Of a stretch of DNA of 64,000 bases, positions 45,034 through 55,384 are shown piece after piece. The position numbers and the translations under genes were made by a program. Location: positions 372,001 to 436,000 of the forward strand of contig JAUJYZ010000250.1 in assembly GCA_033675265.1 (NCBI GenBank), read 5' to 3'. Below the pieces are notes generated by a model. It saw nothing but the letters and a program-made list of their open reading frames with translations. It was not told the DNA's origin and searched no databases. The number at the start of each line of letters is the position of its first letter. The stretch's first letter is position 1. The DNA is from Actinostola sp. cb2023. Its lineage: Eukaryota; Cnidaria; Anthozoa; Actiniaria; Actinostolidae.

Positions 45034-45082
45034 AGCTTAATTAACAAATATATAAGCCAGAGACAACCAATTTTAATGTCAT

Positions 45083-45580
45083 ACCTCCCCCCTTATTGAG
45101 GGATACAGGCTGTATGGCCCCCTCTGGAATTGAGCCAAAAACTCTAAAGAAAATTAGGCTACTCTCAACAAAATGAAGTCAAATTTACTCTATGTATAGC
45201 AACTCCAATCCCTTCTGCGAAATACTGTGTGTTTGTAATGGTCCAGCACACATACTTAGTTCAGCCCCACTGTTTTCTAATTTTTGATACCCTATTTTTT
45301 TTTACATAAAAATTTTTTTTTTGACCAAATTTCAGCCTGAAGGTTCTTAATCCACTTGTTCTTTTATGCGGGTGTTTACTGTATTCATTATTAGGAACTT
45401 ACTTAGCAAGGGGTATTATATAAAATATACTTATTTACATACAAACGCGTCATTATTGATACAATTTAGGCCCCTTTTAAACAGGAAATGAAAAACTTTT
45501 CTTTTGTCGAACTGTAATTATGGAGGGTTTGCACGATGACGTGCCGCCATCACAACTGAACATTTCTTGGAATTGCGCCG
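45083..45580. other. Intergenic, no gene seen
   Basis: AT-rich, with runs of T and A near 45290-45320. No exon or repeat defined. Confidence 0.4.
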
Positions 45581-46321
45581 TGTAATGCACCTATCAATGT
45601 TAAGCCGGCGGGGGGGGAGGCCGGGCCTATGGCGGGGATTTGATTTTTTCAAGAAATTTTCAGTCAAATTCCCTCCCCAGGGGCTAGAAGGAAAGGTCAA
45701 ATGTGGTAAAAAAAAATTCTACCCAGGGCAAAATGTCCCTCATTTTGCGAGAGAGATAGTTTATTTATTAGTTTTGAAAAATACAACAAAAAAAAAGATC
45801 ATCAAAACCCAAACATCAGTTATTTAGGTCCACACATGGACCAGATTGAGGTGTTCAAACCACATCAGTTTCACTTCTTCTGTTGTCAAAAGTACCATTC
45901 TCGATACTTCATCAATAATTTCATCGGAAGGAATACTCTTGTACTGTTTTAATAAACAGATAGACTGTCATGAATTATCGTCATTCCAAACAAATCAATA
46001 AGTTACTTATGAAACTTGTTTGTCTTTAATGTAAGAGTAAAGTATGAACATTTGACTGAAATAACATTTGAGTATTTTTACTCACCTATACGATACTCAA
46101 TTTATAATAATACCATTCTTCTGCTGTGCTGTAAACGTGATCACGTGAGTCAGATCACATACGTGTTGAAAGCATGCTTCGATCCGGCAGTTATTTCGCC
46201 GCGGAAATTTCAATTTTACTTGTAATTTTACTTTTCAAATTTTCCCTACCCCGGGCAAGCCTGTTTAATCAAAATCCCAGCCCACGAATAGCACATCTAG
46301 TCAAATCTCCGTCATAGGCCC

Positions 46322-46352
<31 letters not shown>

Positions 46353-46384
46353 GCGCCGGATTAACATTGATAGGTGCATAACAC
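45581..46384. mobile_element. 804-bp element with TGTAATGCACCTATCAATG ends
   Basis: TGTAATGCACCTATCAATGT on the left and ACATTGATAGGTGCATAACA on the right form 28-bp inverted ends with few mismatches; GCCGGGCCTATGGCGGGGAT and TCCGTCATAGGCCCGGCC pair further in. A C29 run sits at 46324-46352. No known transposase domain. Confidence 0.8.
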
Positions 46385-46484
46385 GTGCACCATCACAATC
46401 ACCTTGCGCGCGTATTCCATACACTATTGTATACCCTACACACCCTTGTAAACCTTACACACCCTGCACAACTTTTAACACCCT

Positions 46485-47030
46485 TTGAATAGTCTTGTAC
46501 ACCCTCCCTGCAGACCCTTGTACGTCCTGCACTGTCTTGTGTACTCTGCCACTCTAGCTAGCTGCAGACCCTTGTACACCTTTGTATACCATGTACAGTC
46601 TTGTACACCCTCCCTGCAGACCCTTGTACGCCCTGCACTGTCTTGTGCACTCTGCCACTCTAGCTAGCTGCAGACCCTTGTACACCTTTGTATACCATGT
46701 ACAGTCTTGTACACCCTCCCTACAGACCCTTGTACGCCCTGCACTGTCTTGTGCACTCTGCCACTCTAGCTAGCTGCAGACCCTTGTACACCTTTGTATA
46801 CCATGTACAGTCTTGTACACCCTCCCTGCAGACCCTTGTACGCCCTGCACTGTCTTGTGCTCTCTGCCATTCTAGCTGCAGACCCTTGTACACCTTTGTA
46901 TACATTGTACAGTCTTGTACACCCTCCAATAATAATTGGAGGAATAATTGTACACCCTCCAATAATAACTGCAGACCCTTGTACGCCCTGCACTGTCTTA
47001 CACCATGTACGTCCTTGTACGCCCTGTTAG
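46485..47030. repeat. 106-bp tandem array, about 4-5 copies
   Basis: Units contain GCAGACCCTTGTACACCTTT, CATGTACAGTCTTGTACACC and CTGCACTGTCTTGTGCACTC. The ORF-start phase repeats at 106-bp spacing. The last copies are interrupted by AATAATAATTGGAGG. Related words reappear at 47620-47740, so the array was probably split by the segment at 47031-47620. Confidence 0.88.
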
Positions 47031-47620
47031 CTTATTACGCAACTTAATTTAGTTAATATTCATGTTAGGTTATTAATTACAGTTATTACTATTTACCGCC
47101 ATTCATCTGCTAGGCCAATCAAAAATCAATGTAATTCGAGTAAACACAAGCTCAGCCACGCTTCCTGAGTTATACTTGTCGAATAGAAAACTAAGACTGA
47201 ACTACTCAGAAATATCTACGCTACATCTACCTCTATCGATCTATTACCTCGTACAAGCAAGCCAGGAGACCAAAGTAAGATCACTAGAATTACTTAATGT
47301 ATATATTGATTATCTATCGTGATTATCTATGTTAGAAGCATGCAACAGTAACAATTGATTCTATGCCAGCATTTAGTTAATAGGTAATTATGCTTTATAC
47401 TTCACCTTAGTTCAAACCTACACTATCAAACACGATCAACAAATAAAATCTACAAGAAATACACATCAACTTCTACTGATTACAACCAATCAATTCAATC
47501 CGGCCTTGATTCAAGAAAAATATCTACGATTTGTGAAGATCTGTGAACACTTCAAGACCCGTGTTAATAAAGAGAGTTAGCGTTTGAATGTTAGGATTGC
47601 TTGTCGTAATGAAACATACA
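47031..47620. mobile_element. About 590-bp insertion splitting the 106-bp array
   Basis: Array sequence (TGTACGCCCTG) stops at about 47030 and resumes with ACACGCCCTGCACTATCTTG at about 47620. The segment begins TTAGCTTATTACGC and contains GTTAATAAAGAGAGTTAGCG near its end, like a solo LTR. Neither LTR ends nor a target duplication are clear, so the class is uncertain. Confidence 0.45.
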
Positions 47621-47994
47621 CGCCCTGCACTATCTTGTGCACGCTCAGTCTGCCACCCTGTATAACCTTGTATACCTTGCACTGTCTTGTGCACTGCTTA
47701 TGCCTCCGGCACCCTTCAGACCCTTGCACACCCTGCACATTATACTTACAGTTTAAATAACACGAACAGAACCAGAATCTACCCTCCCCTTCCCCTCGAC
47801 GATTGCCCTCAACTGCAGTTTCCTAGCCATCCGTGTATGTATGTAGGTTGAAACAAGGATTCCTGACGTCAACACTTCGACTTTTCCCCTTGAAGAAACG
47901 GGCATGCCTGACCGACCAGCAGTAAATGACGCGCTATCTTCCTGCGAAGCTATATTCTCTTGTGAGTTGCATAAAACATAACGTCATGCAGGAT

Positions 47995-48700
47995 ACCAGG
48001 GGCGTAGCGTGCATATACGCACGTGCATACAATTTAAAATACTTAAAATATTAATATTATAAGAAATAAAAATATTTAAAAAAAATGAAATCTAAGACAA
48101 AATCTTAACAGCTGAATCAGTTTAAATTTCCTGGAAACTACTCACAAAAATTTTCCCCCGCATTCCCCTACGAGCTCGCGCCTTCGCCGCTCGTCAGATT
48201 GTGTCCCCAATAACTTTCCTCTTGCAGTCAGTCACTGTAGGCATGTATAATAATAATTAAAGAGGTAACCCACGTTACAACACACTTCAACCACTACAGA
48301 AAAATCTGAGCACCAGATGGAACACGAACCCACGACCTGCCGATTTTCTAGACGGTTGCTCTACCACTGAGCTACTGGACACTATGATTATCTGAGGGTT
48401 GAGTGTGCTATTCAGTGTTATTTCACACTCAACCCTCAGATAATCATAGTGTCCAGTAGCTCAGTGGTAGAGCAACCGTCCGGAAAATCGGCAGGTCGTG
48501 GGTTCGTTTCCCACCTGGGGCTCAGATTTTTCTGTAGTGGTTGAAGTGTGTTGTAACGTGGGTTATTTCTTCTTTATTCATTTATATGTATAAATACTAT
48601 CTCTATAATAATAATTGTAGTTAGTACAGTCTCAAACAAAATAAATACCAAAAAACTGGCTTCGCGCCTCGGGTTGTTATATCGCTATTAGCGATATACA
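47995..48700. repeat. Inverted copy of the 17900-18310 repeat, split by a SINE
   Basis: GGGGCGTAGCGTGCATATAC ... CTGAATCAGTTTAAATTTCC ... TACGAGCTCGCGCCTTCG ... and, after the insertion, TTAGTACAGTCTCAAACAAA ... CTCGGGTTGTTATATCGC. The order mirrors 17900-18310. Confidence 0.75.
48266..48566. mobile_element. Foldback of two tRNA-derived SINE copies
   Basis: Arms 48266-48407 and 48424-48566 are inverted copies. The right arm has a type-2 pol III promoter: A box TAGCTCAGTGGTAGAGC (48457-48473) and B box GGTTCGTTTCC (48501-48511), as in a tRNA. The left arm has the same on the minus strand with several substitutions. The anticodon arm is not convincing, so it is a tRNA-derived repeat, not a tRNA gene. 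Confidence 0.8.
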
Positions 48701-49911
48701 CCAAGAGAAAATGAGGTAAGTAATCTATTTCCACCGGCTTCCTTTTTAGGGAAGAAACGGTGGTCGCCTTCAGGAAAGGGGTTAAAAAAACCGGGGTGTG
48801 GAGGGTGGGAAAATATAAACCCCGAAGGCGAACCGTATATATAACGAGTGAAGAGAAGAATACCACGAACAAGACTACGGCCGGGGTCCTGTCATATCCA
48901 GCCTTCCCGACTCCTCGTGTGAAGTGGGCTAATTTGTATGCATGCTAGCTTATATAGTGGGAAAGACCGCTGAAAATAGTAATCTATTTCCACCGGCTTC
49001 CCTTCACTCTTTAAGCTATGGATAGGGAAGAAACGTTGGTTACTCTATGCGGCTAGCTGTAATCTATTCCTTGAGGCCTTGCGTTATACTCCTCCCAATC
49101 TCAAAAATAAAATAGGATCCGAAAACAGCTGTTTCCCTGTATCGGTCCCCTGCCACAAAACATTCGGGATCACGTGGCGTAAGGTTAGATATATCTGTAA
49201 ATACTCGCGGCCCGGAATCACAAGTGTCGATATGATCGCATAAATATGGGCATTTCTGCTGCCACTCCCTGGGCTAGTAGCGGAGCGCCGTCATAAGAGA
49301 TCCAATTTGTCCTGCATAACATGCACCTTTTGTGGATCACAGTGAGTAAGCAATTCCCATTGTGGGTATGATACGGCTTCCAGCGCTTCCAGTGATGAAC
49401 TGGCAAAAGGAAGAAGGATCGAAGAAGGACCTGATAAATGTTAAGGAACATAAGAACTGAGAGACGGCAACATGATAATGCTGTCACCGAAATGAAACCC
49501 AGGAAGTGACAGCCTTGGCGCCCGGTAATCCGAGAGGGTGCTTTAGAGACCCCTCCAAGCACTGTCACTGGGGAGAATAAAAGGAGATCCCCCGGACAAC
49601 CACCCCCATACCCGATAAGGAATAAGAAAACCAACAATTGATTAACTACTCAAGGATAGAGATTGCTGTGATTTAATCAAAATACCCGCCTTGCAGAGAG
49701 AATACACATTAACTTCGCAATCAACGCCTCCACGGAAGGCTGGTTGCTGTCTTCGAATAGTTTTCAAAATCAATAAACAAAAGGAGGTATCAGCCATTGT
49801 ACATGGCGGAGCGGAAGTCATCCCTGTGACCAATACTCGTGCAGTAAGTAATTTTCGTACTTAAGACTCACAGACCAACAAACCTACTTCAATTAATTGT
49901 TAACTCGCATG
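48701..49911. other. Intergenic, satellite-like left flank of the gypsy insertion
   Basis: No gene seen. AATCTATTTCCACCGGCTTC is directly repeated at about 48719 and 48980. From about 49820 to 49911 the sequence (CCTGTGACCAATACTCGTGC, CAATTAATTGTTAACTCGC) is a diverged unit of the satellite found at 52701-54180. Confidence 0.5.
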
Positions 49912-50155
49912 TGTTACCCTCCTACCACTGTACGGTTTCCAAAGAACGGGTGACGCTTAGTAGATTTTATTCAGAATATGTATTCTTGTTAGTACAGTCG
50001 ATTTCGATCAGTATTGTAGCTTACTCACTCTCTCTATATCCTTCTCAAGTTACATGTATACTCTAGATCTTCGTTTGTCAATCATGCTATCCTATTACAT
50101 GTCATGCTCTAAGAAAACTATTTAATCTTGATGTACATTTTGTCACGCTGTAACA
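49912..50155 (-). repeat. Probable gypsy LTR, 244 bp
   Basis: On the minus strand it starts TGTTACAGCGTGACAAAATG directly after a purine tract (CGAAGAGGGGGAG), as expected for a 3' LTR, and ends GGTAACA. TGTTAC/GTAACA are perfect short inverted termini. AATAAAATC on that strand could be its polyadenylation signal. Confidence 0.75.
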
Positions 50156-50511
50156 TACTCCCCCTCTTCGAGAAATGTCGTCCGCGACATTCAAAAGGAA
50201 AAAAAAAATTTTTTTAAAGTGTTGGAGACTAATCGCTCCTCTCGTATAACTTTACTTTACTGTTCAAACAGTTCCTTTGACTTCTGTTGGACTCTGTGGT
50301 TTACTCCTTGGTTTCTTTAGTGATTCCCGTAACGTATGCTGCAGCAAATATATGTACGTTTTGGCAAATTACACAACCTTTTTCAGCATTCTAGCAAAGT
50401 TTACATCATAACGTAGTACTTAGACTACAAACTACAGTGCGCCTCATTTTTAAAATCTGAAATGTCAATGTCTAATGAATGTCTCTTTGTGTCTTGTCTT
50501 GTATTCTTGAT

Positions 50512-51880
50512 TTACCCTACAGCATACTGCATACCGTAAGCAGGATGACTTGCGTAGCCCGTAGGGTAGTAGAATGGGTTGATTGGAGGATAAACTGCAT
50601 AGCCTGCTGAGTAGCAATTGGCGTTCGCTTGAGGGTATGCCGTGTAGCCAATAGGGTAGCAGGTCGTGTTTACCGTAGGACCCTGCTGTATATCGCTAGC
50701 GTATATTACATCGTGTTGCTGTCCTGGTGCGCCGTATGCTAAATGAATGGGAGGGTACCGAATCCTCTCTGGACGAGGTTCTTGTACCTCCCTTGTTCCT
50801 CCAGGCTGGTCTCCTCGTTCATCGTCCGACTGGTCTGACACTGGGCATGAGTCGCCTTGACTTACCAGCAAACCGTCGACGATGTACTCAGTTTCACTTT
50901 CATCCTCGTCCGATGTCTGTGCGGGTCTCGGCGTTGTTGGCTCTCGACGTGGTCTGTTTCTTGCTCGCTTGTTGGGGTCTCCTGCTGGTGGGTTGACTCT
51001 CTCGCCATGTGAGTATACCGGGAGAGAACCGCAAGACATCAGTAGGTTCCTATGCAGCACCCTGGAGTGACCCGTACCGAACTCTGGCTTTACTTCATAA
51101 ACTGGGCTATCAGGGCCTTTTCGCCTGATGACTTTGTAGATTTTCTCTTCCCAATATGGTCGCAGCTTTCCTGGTCCTCCACGTGGCCTCATGTTCCTGA
51201 CTAGGACTCTGTCATCTGGTTGTAGAATTGAACTTCTCACTTGTGTGTCGTACGATCGCTTCCCCTTCGCTGCTCCTGAGACTGCGCTCCGTTGTGCGAG
51301 GGAATACGCTTCCTTCATGGCGTTCTTCCACGTGGATACATATTGAGGATAACTGCTGCTTGCGTTAGGAGTACGTAAACCAAAGATCAGATCAATTGGA
51401 AGGCGGGGATCTCGTCCAAATAGTAGAAAGAACGGCGAGTATCCTGTGGACTCGTGGCGAGTACAGTTGTAAGCGTGCACAACTTTGTTGAGGTGGTCTT
51501 TCCATCGATATTTCTCCGTCTCGGGAAGAGTACGTAGCATGCCCAACAGGGTACGGTTAAATCGCTCTACCTGTCCATTCCCCTGTCCATGGGTGATAGG
51601 GTGTCGTTCTCGAATGCGATATGCCACACAATTCCTCAAGCCTCTGGAATAGACGGTTCTCGAACTCGCCACCCTGGTCATGGTGTATTCGGGATGGTAA
51701 CCCGAAACGCAGAATAAAATCGTTGTATAGCTTGTCAGCCACTGTTCGTGCAGACTTGTTCCGTGTAGCATATGCTTGCGCGAAGCGGGTAAAGTGGTCG
51801 ACGATAACGAGTATATATTCATACCCCCCACTGCTCTTTTCAAGGTGGAGAAAGTCTAGCGAGACCAGCTCGAAGGGTGA
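50512..51880 (-). pseudogene. Ty3/gypsy integrase core and GPY/F C-terminus, frameshifted
   Basis: Two minus-strand frames together cover the catalytic core: the first includes [14 protein letters not shown] (first Asp), [20 protein letters not shown] (second Asp) and [14 protein letters not shown]; the second resumes with [18 protein letters not shown] (catalytic Glu). The frame changes near 51595. A GPY/F-like GKLRPYWEEKIYKVIRRKG and a Pro/Tyr-rich tail follow. Broken by the frameshift and by the inversion of its upstream half. Confidence 0.85.
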
Positions 51881-51892
51881 AGTTGTAACAGT

Positions 51893-52711
51893 TCAGAGAC
51901 TACCTCTACTATGCTCCAAGCTTCACTGTGTACACTGACAATAACCCCCTTACGTACGTGTTGTCTTCTGCGAAGTTGAATGCCAGTGGCTTACGCTGGG
52001 TAGGAGAACTAGCCGATTTTAACTTTTGTATTAACTATAGACCAGGAAAGAGCAACAATGATGCAGATATGTTGTCTAGAGCCCCTTTAGACATTTCGTC
52101 CTACATGGAAAGCTGCACTGAAGAAGTAACTCAGGACGTTCTGAAGACAGTCGTCACTGCTATACAGTTACAAGAGGACGGAAGTACAACCTGGATATCT
52201 GCAATAACCACTGATCATTCACTTCTTAACCTTGATATCACAGAAATAGAAGCTAACACTACAAACCTCACTGAAATTACTACTGCATGTTGAAATCCGC
52301 CGAGCACAAAGAGATGACAAGGCCATCGGAAAAGTTGTCAGCTACCTATTGTCTGGTAAACGCCCAACTGCAAAGGAAGTTCTTCAGGAGATGCCGGAAA
52401 CACGGGCGCTTCTTCACGAGTGGCGCAAGTTAAGTTTAGATGATGATGGAGTGTTACTACGGAGCCCACGTCGTCAGGTGGTACTTCCCGATAAGCTGCG
52501 TAGACTGGTCTATCAAGAATTACATGAAAAGATGGGACACCTCGGCAGCGAGAGAGTCGTGAGCTTAGCCAGAGATCGTTTATATTGGCCGCACATGCAA
52601 CGTGATATTGAACATTATGTGAAGAATGTCTGCCGATGTGTCAAACAAAGACCGCCTGCGCGCAAGACCAAGGCACCTCTTCAACCTATTGTAACACATG
52701 CAGTAAAATAA
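51893..52711 (+). pseudogene. Ty3/gypsy RNase H end and H2C2 integrase N-terminal module
   Basis: YYAPSFTVYTDNNPLTYVLS, then ADFNFCINYRPGKSNNDADM is the end of a gypsy RNase H/connection. A one-base frame change occurs near 52290. The second frame has the H2C2 zinc site HEKMGHLGSERVVSLARDRL (His...His) and CRCVKQR (Cys...Cys), ending at APLQPIVT, just where the integrase core should start. Confidence 0.85.
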
Positions 52712-54180
52712 CTTGCCAACCCAGTGGCTAAACACATTCTAATGCTACACGTGCCAGCTCTGTGGAGACATGCAAAATCACTCGTTTATCAGCTCTGTGA
52801 TCCATAGAAAACACGGCTGAGAAAATACTGGTCATCTCTGTGACCAGCTGTTATGCGACAGTAACTAACCTGCCAACCCAGTGGCTAAACACATTCTATT
52901 GCTACACGTACCAGCTCTGTGGCCAGAAACATGCATAAGCACTCGTTTTTTATCAGCTCTGTGATCCATAGAAAACTGAAGAGAAGATACTCGTCATCTC
53001 TGCATCCATCTCTGTGACCAACACACATCAGTGCAGTAGGCAAATAAACCAAATTCAACAATAAATTAACCTGCCACTGACGAATATCTTGCCAACCCTG
53101 TGGCTAAGCGCATTCTATTGCTGCACGTGCCAGCTCTGTGGCCAGATACATGCATAAGCACTCGTTTTATCAGCTCTGTGATCCATAGAAAACTGCAGAC
53201 AAGATACTCGTCATCTCTGTGACCAACGGTCATGCATTAACGAACTTGCCAACCCTGTGGCTAAACACATTCTATTGTTACACGTGCCAGCTCTGTGGAG
53301 ACATGCATAAGCACTCGTTTTATCAGCTCTGTGATCCATAGAAAACTGTAGAGAAGATACTCGTCATCTCTGTGACCAATCACACATGCAGTAGGCAAAT
53401 AAACCAAATTCAACAATCAATTGTCAACCCGCAATGAATATATTGCCAACCCTGTGGCTAATATAAACACATTCTATTGCTACACGTGCCAGCTCTGTGG
53501 AGACATGCATAAGCACTCGTTTTATCAGCTCTGTGATCCATAGAAAACTGTAGAGAAGATACTCGTCATCTCTGTGACCAATCACACATGCAGTAGGCAA
53601 ATAAACCAAATTCAACAATCAATTGTCAACCCGCAATGAATATATTGCCAACCCTGTGGCTAATATAAACACATTCTATTGCTACACGTGCCAGCTCTGT
53701 GGAGACATGCATAAGCACTCGTTTTATCAGCTCTGTGATTCATAGAAAACTGTAGAGAAGATACTCGTCATCTCTGTGACCAATCACACATGCAGTAGGC
53801 AAATAAACCAAATTCAACAATCAATTGTCAACCCGCAATGAATATATTGCCAACCCTGTGGCTAATATAAACACATTCTATTGCTACACGTGCCAGCTCT
53901 GTGGCCAGAGACATGCATAAGCACTCGTTTTATCAGCTCCGTGATCCATAGAAAACTGTAGAGAAGATACTCGTCATCTCTGTGACCAACGGTCGATGCA
54001 GTAAACAACTTGCCAGCCCTGTGGCTAAACACATTCTATTGCTACACGTGCAGAAACATGCATAAGCACTCGTTTTTTATCAGTTCAGTCTGTGATCCAT
54101 AGAAAACTGAAGAGAAGATACTCGTCATCTCTGTGACCAACACACATACAGTAGGCAAATAAACCAAATTCAACAATCAA
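52701..54180. repeat. Satellite array, about 8 units of 156-220 bp
   Basis: Units carry TTGCCAACCCTGTGGCTAA, ACATTCTATTGCTACACGTG, CCAGCTCTGTGG, AGCACTCGTTTTATCAGCTC and ACTCGTCATCTCTGTGACCA. Starts near 52713, 52871, 53091, 53247, 53446, 53646, 53847 and 54010. Long units (about 200 bp) add CAAATAAACCAAATTCAACA; short ones lack it. A decayed unit lies at 55136-55290. Confidence 0.92.
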
Positions 54181-54219
54181 TAAGCCAAGTCAGAGTTTAA
54201 GGGGCGCGCGCGGCCTGGT

Positions 54220-54899
54220 AACGAATTCGGGATAAAATGTGTCCGAGGTGAATTTTTCTCCCATGTCTCTTGTATTTTTGCCGAGTTTTCTAGGAGCATT
54301 TTGCACTACTTTTTCTGTACTAATAAAGTATTTTCCCTGTTTACTAGTCACATACAACTGCAAGGTAACTCTAACAGCGCTTATATGTTCATTTGAATAA
54401 GATAATCCACTGAAAAACGTAGTTTAAAATCGCCCACAAGCTTACCAATCTCGAAGCGGATTGGGCTTCCTGTGTCAACTGAACGATCGTCAGGTTCACA
54501 ACGTTTGGATTTCGCTTTTAAATCATGTCTTTGAGTCGATTCTTGGCAATTTTTTCAGAAAATAATAAAGATTATGAGTTGTTTATCACTTTGTGCTATT
54601 AGTTGTCTCAAAAAAGTATCAAAAAGTTGTGTTTTGGGGCCGTAGATTGGCCGTAGTTCTCACGGCTTCACTACGTCCCGACTACGTGTATAACGAAGTG
54701 CATTTTTATCGTAAAATCGAATTTGATTAACAAATCACACATGAGGTTGAATTAAGAAGACCTTTATGCATACCTTGGAGTATTTTCTCGGCAAAAATCG
54801 TATTGTAAGAAATGAAAATTGCTCCTAGAAAATTCGGCAAAAATACAAGAGACATGGGGGAAAAAGTCACTTCGGACACATTTTATCCCGAATTCGTTC
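54220..54899. mobile_element. 680-bp MITE inserted in the satellite
   Basis: AACGAATTCGGGATAAAATG and CATTTTATCCCGAATTCGTT are the ends; the arms extend about 80 bp (ATGTCTCTTGTATTTTTGCC). TTGGGCTTCCTGTGTC at 54471 is an inner copy of the GGGCTTCC end. Satellite sequence resumes at 55136. Confidence 0.85.
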
Positions 54900-55384
54900 T
54901 TTGCCGGGGGGGTGTGGAGAAGGAGAGAGAGGTTTTGGAAGGGGAGTGTATAGTGTGGGTGTTAGTGGTGGTAACGGGTGGCCCGACCAAGATGTTGGAA
55001 GCGCAGGGGTTGATGGGACTATGGGATGGAGGTTGGTGTTTATGTAGTGGGCGGAGTGTTTTGGTTTTGGTTAGGAAGTTGCAATTGGAAGTAAACACAT
55101 AGGGCTTGTGTGTGTGGCGGGAAGCATTGGCTGTTGAAAAATATAAACACATTCTATTGCTACACGTGCGCCAGCTCTGTGGCCAAAAGGAATGCATAAG
55201 CATAAGCACATTTGATCAACTCGACCAACTCTGTGATCCATAGAAAGCTGTAAAAATCGTCATCTCTGTGACCATTAAGCGTTGTAAACCCCTGAAAAAC
55301 TGTTATAGGCAATTAGAATAAACATAAACAGGGGAAAATTAATAGGGGAGTCCATCTCTTAATATACGTGGTTCCCATCAGATT
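54900..55384. other. Spacer with decayed satellite unit (55136-55290)
   Basis: 54900-55130 is G-rich without a recognised feature. 55136-55290 has ACACATTCTATTGCTACACG and ACTCTGTGATCCATAGAAAG, a diverged satellite unit. Confidence 0.6.

Larger units (their letters stand above)
44223..45082. mobile_element. Penelope-type foldback: two diverging GIY-YIG ends
   Basis: Left arm 44223-44580 and right arm 44673-45082 are inverted copies; the left lacks about 54 bp present in the right. Each arm encodes the end of a GIY-YIG domain (FVYHGQTERSMSTRLSEH, KVAEHANATGHQLNF), diverging outward from a 92-bp centre; the minus copy also keeps GVVYRIECEDCD. Both end NPGIP stop and share the same 3' tail. This is a remnant, with no reverse transcriptase. 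Confidence 0.85.
49912..52700. mobile_element. Rearranged Ty3/gypsy element flanked by CATG
   Basis: The unit starts TGTTAC and ends GTAACA, with CATG on each side and satellite DNA beyond both flanks. In plus-strand order: an LTR (49912-50155, minus-oriented), integrase (minus strand, 50512-51880), then RNase H end and H2C2 zinc-binding module on the plus strand (51893-52700). In an intact element these lie in one direction, so one segment is inverted; reverse transcriptase and gag are absent. Confidence 0.8.

Noticed and set aside
46485..47030. CRISPR-like array
   Set aside because: The 106-bp period has no short repeat/variable spacer pattern, the whole unit is conserved, and the DNA is eukaryotic.
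48457..48515. Functional tRNA gene
   Set aside because: A and B boxes are good, but acceptor and anticodon stems do not fold convincingly and the copy lies inside a SINE-like inverted pair.
51928..52711. Host gene related to retroviral integrase
   Set aside because: RNase H end, H2C2 module and nearby LTR and integrase show a gypsy fragment; two frameshifts and an inversion make it dead.
52701..54180. CRISPR or rRNA spacer array
   Set aside because: Units are conserved throughout with length variants; no spacers and no rRNA sequence.
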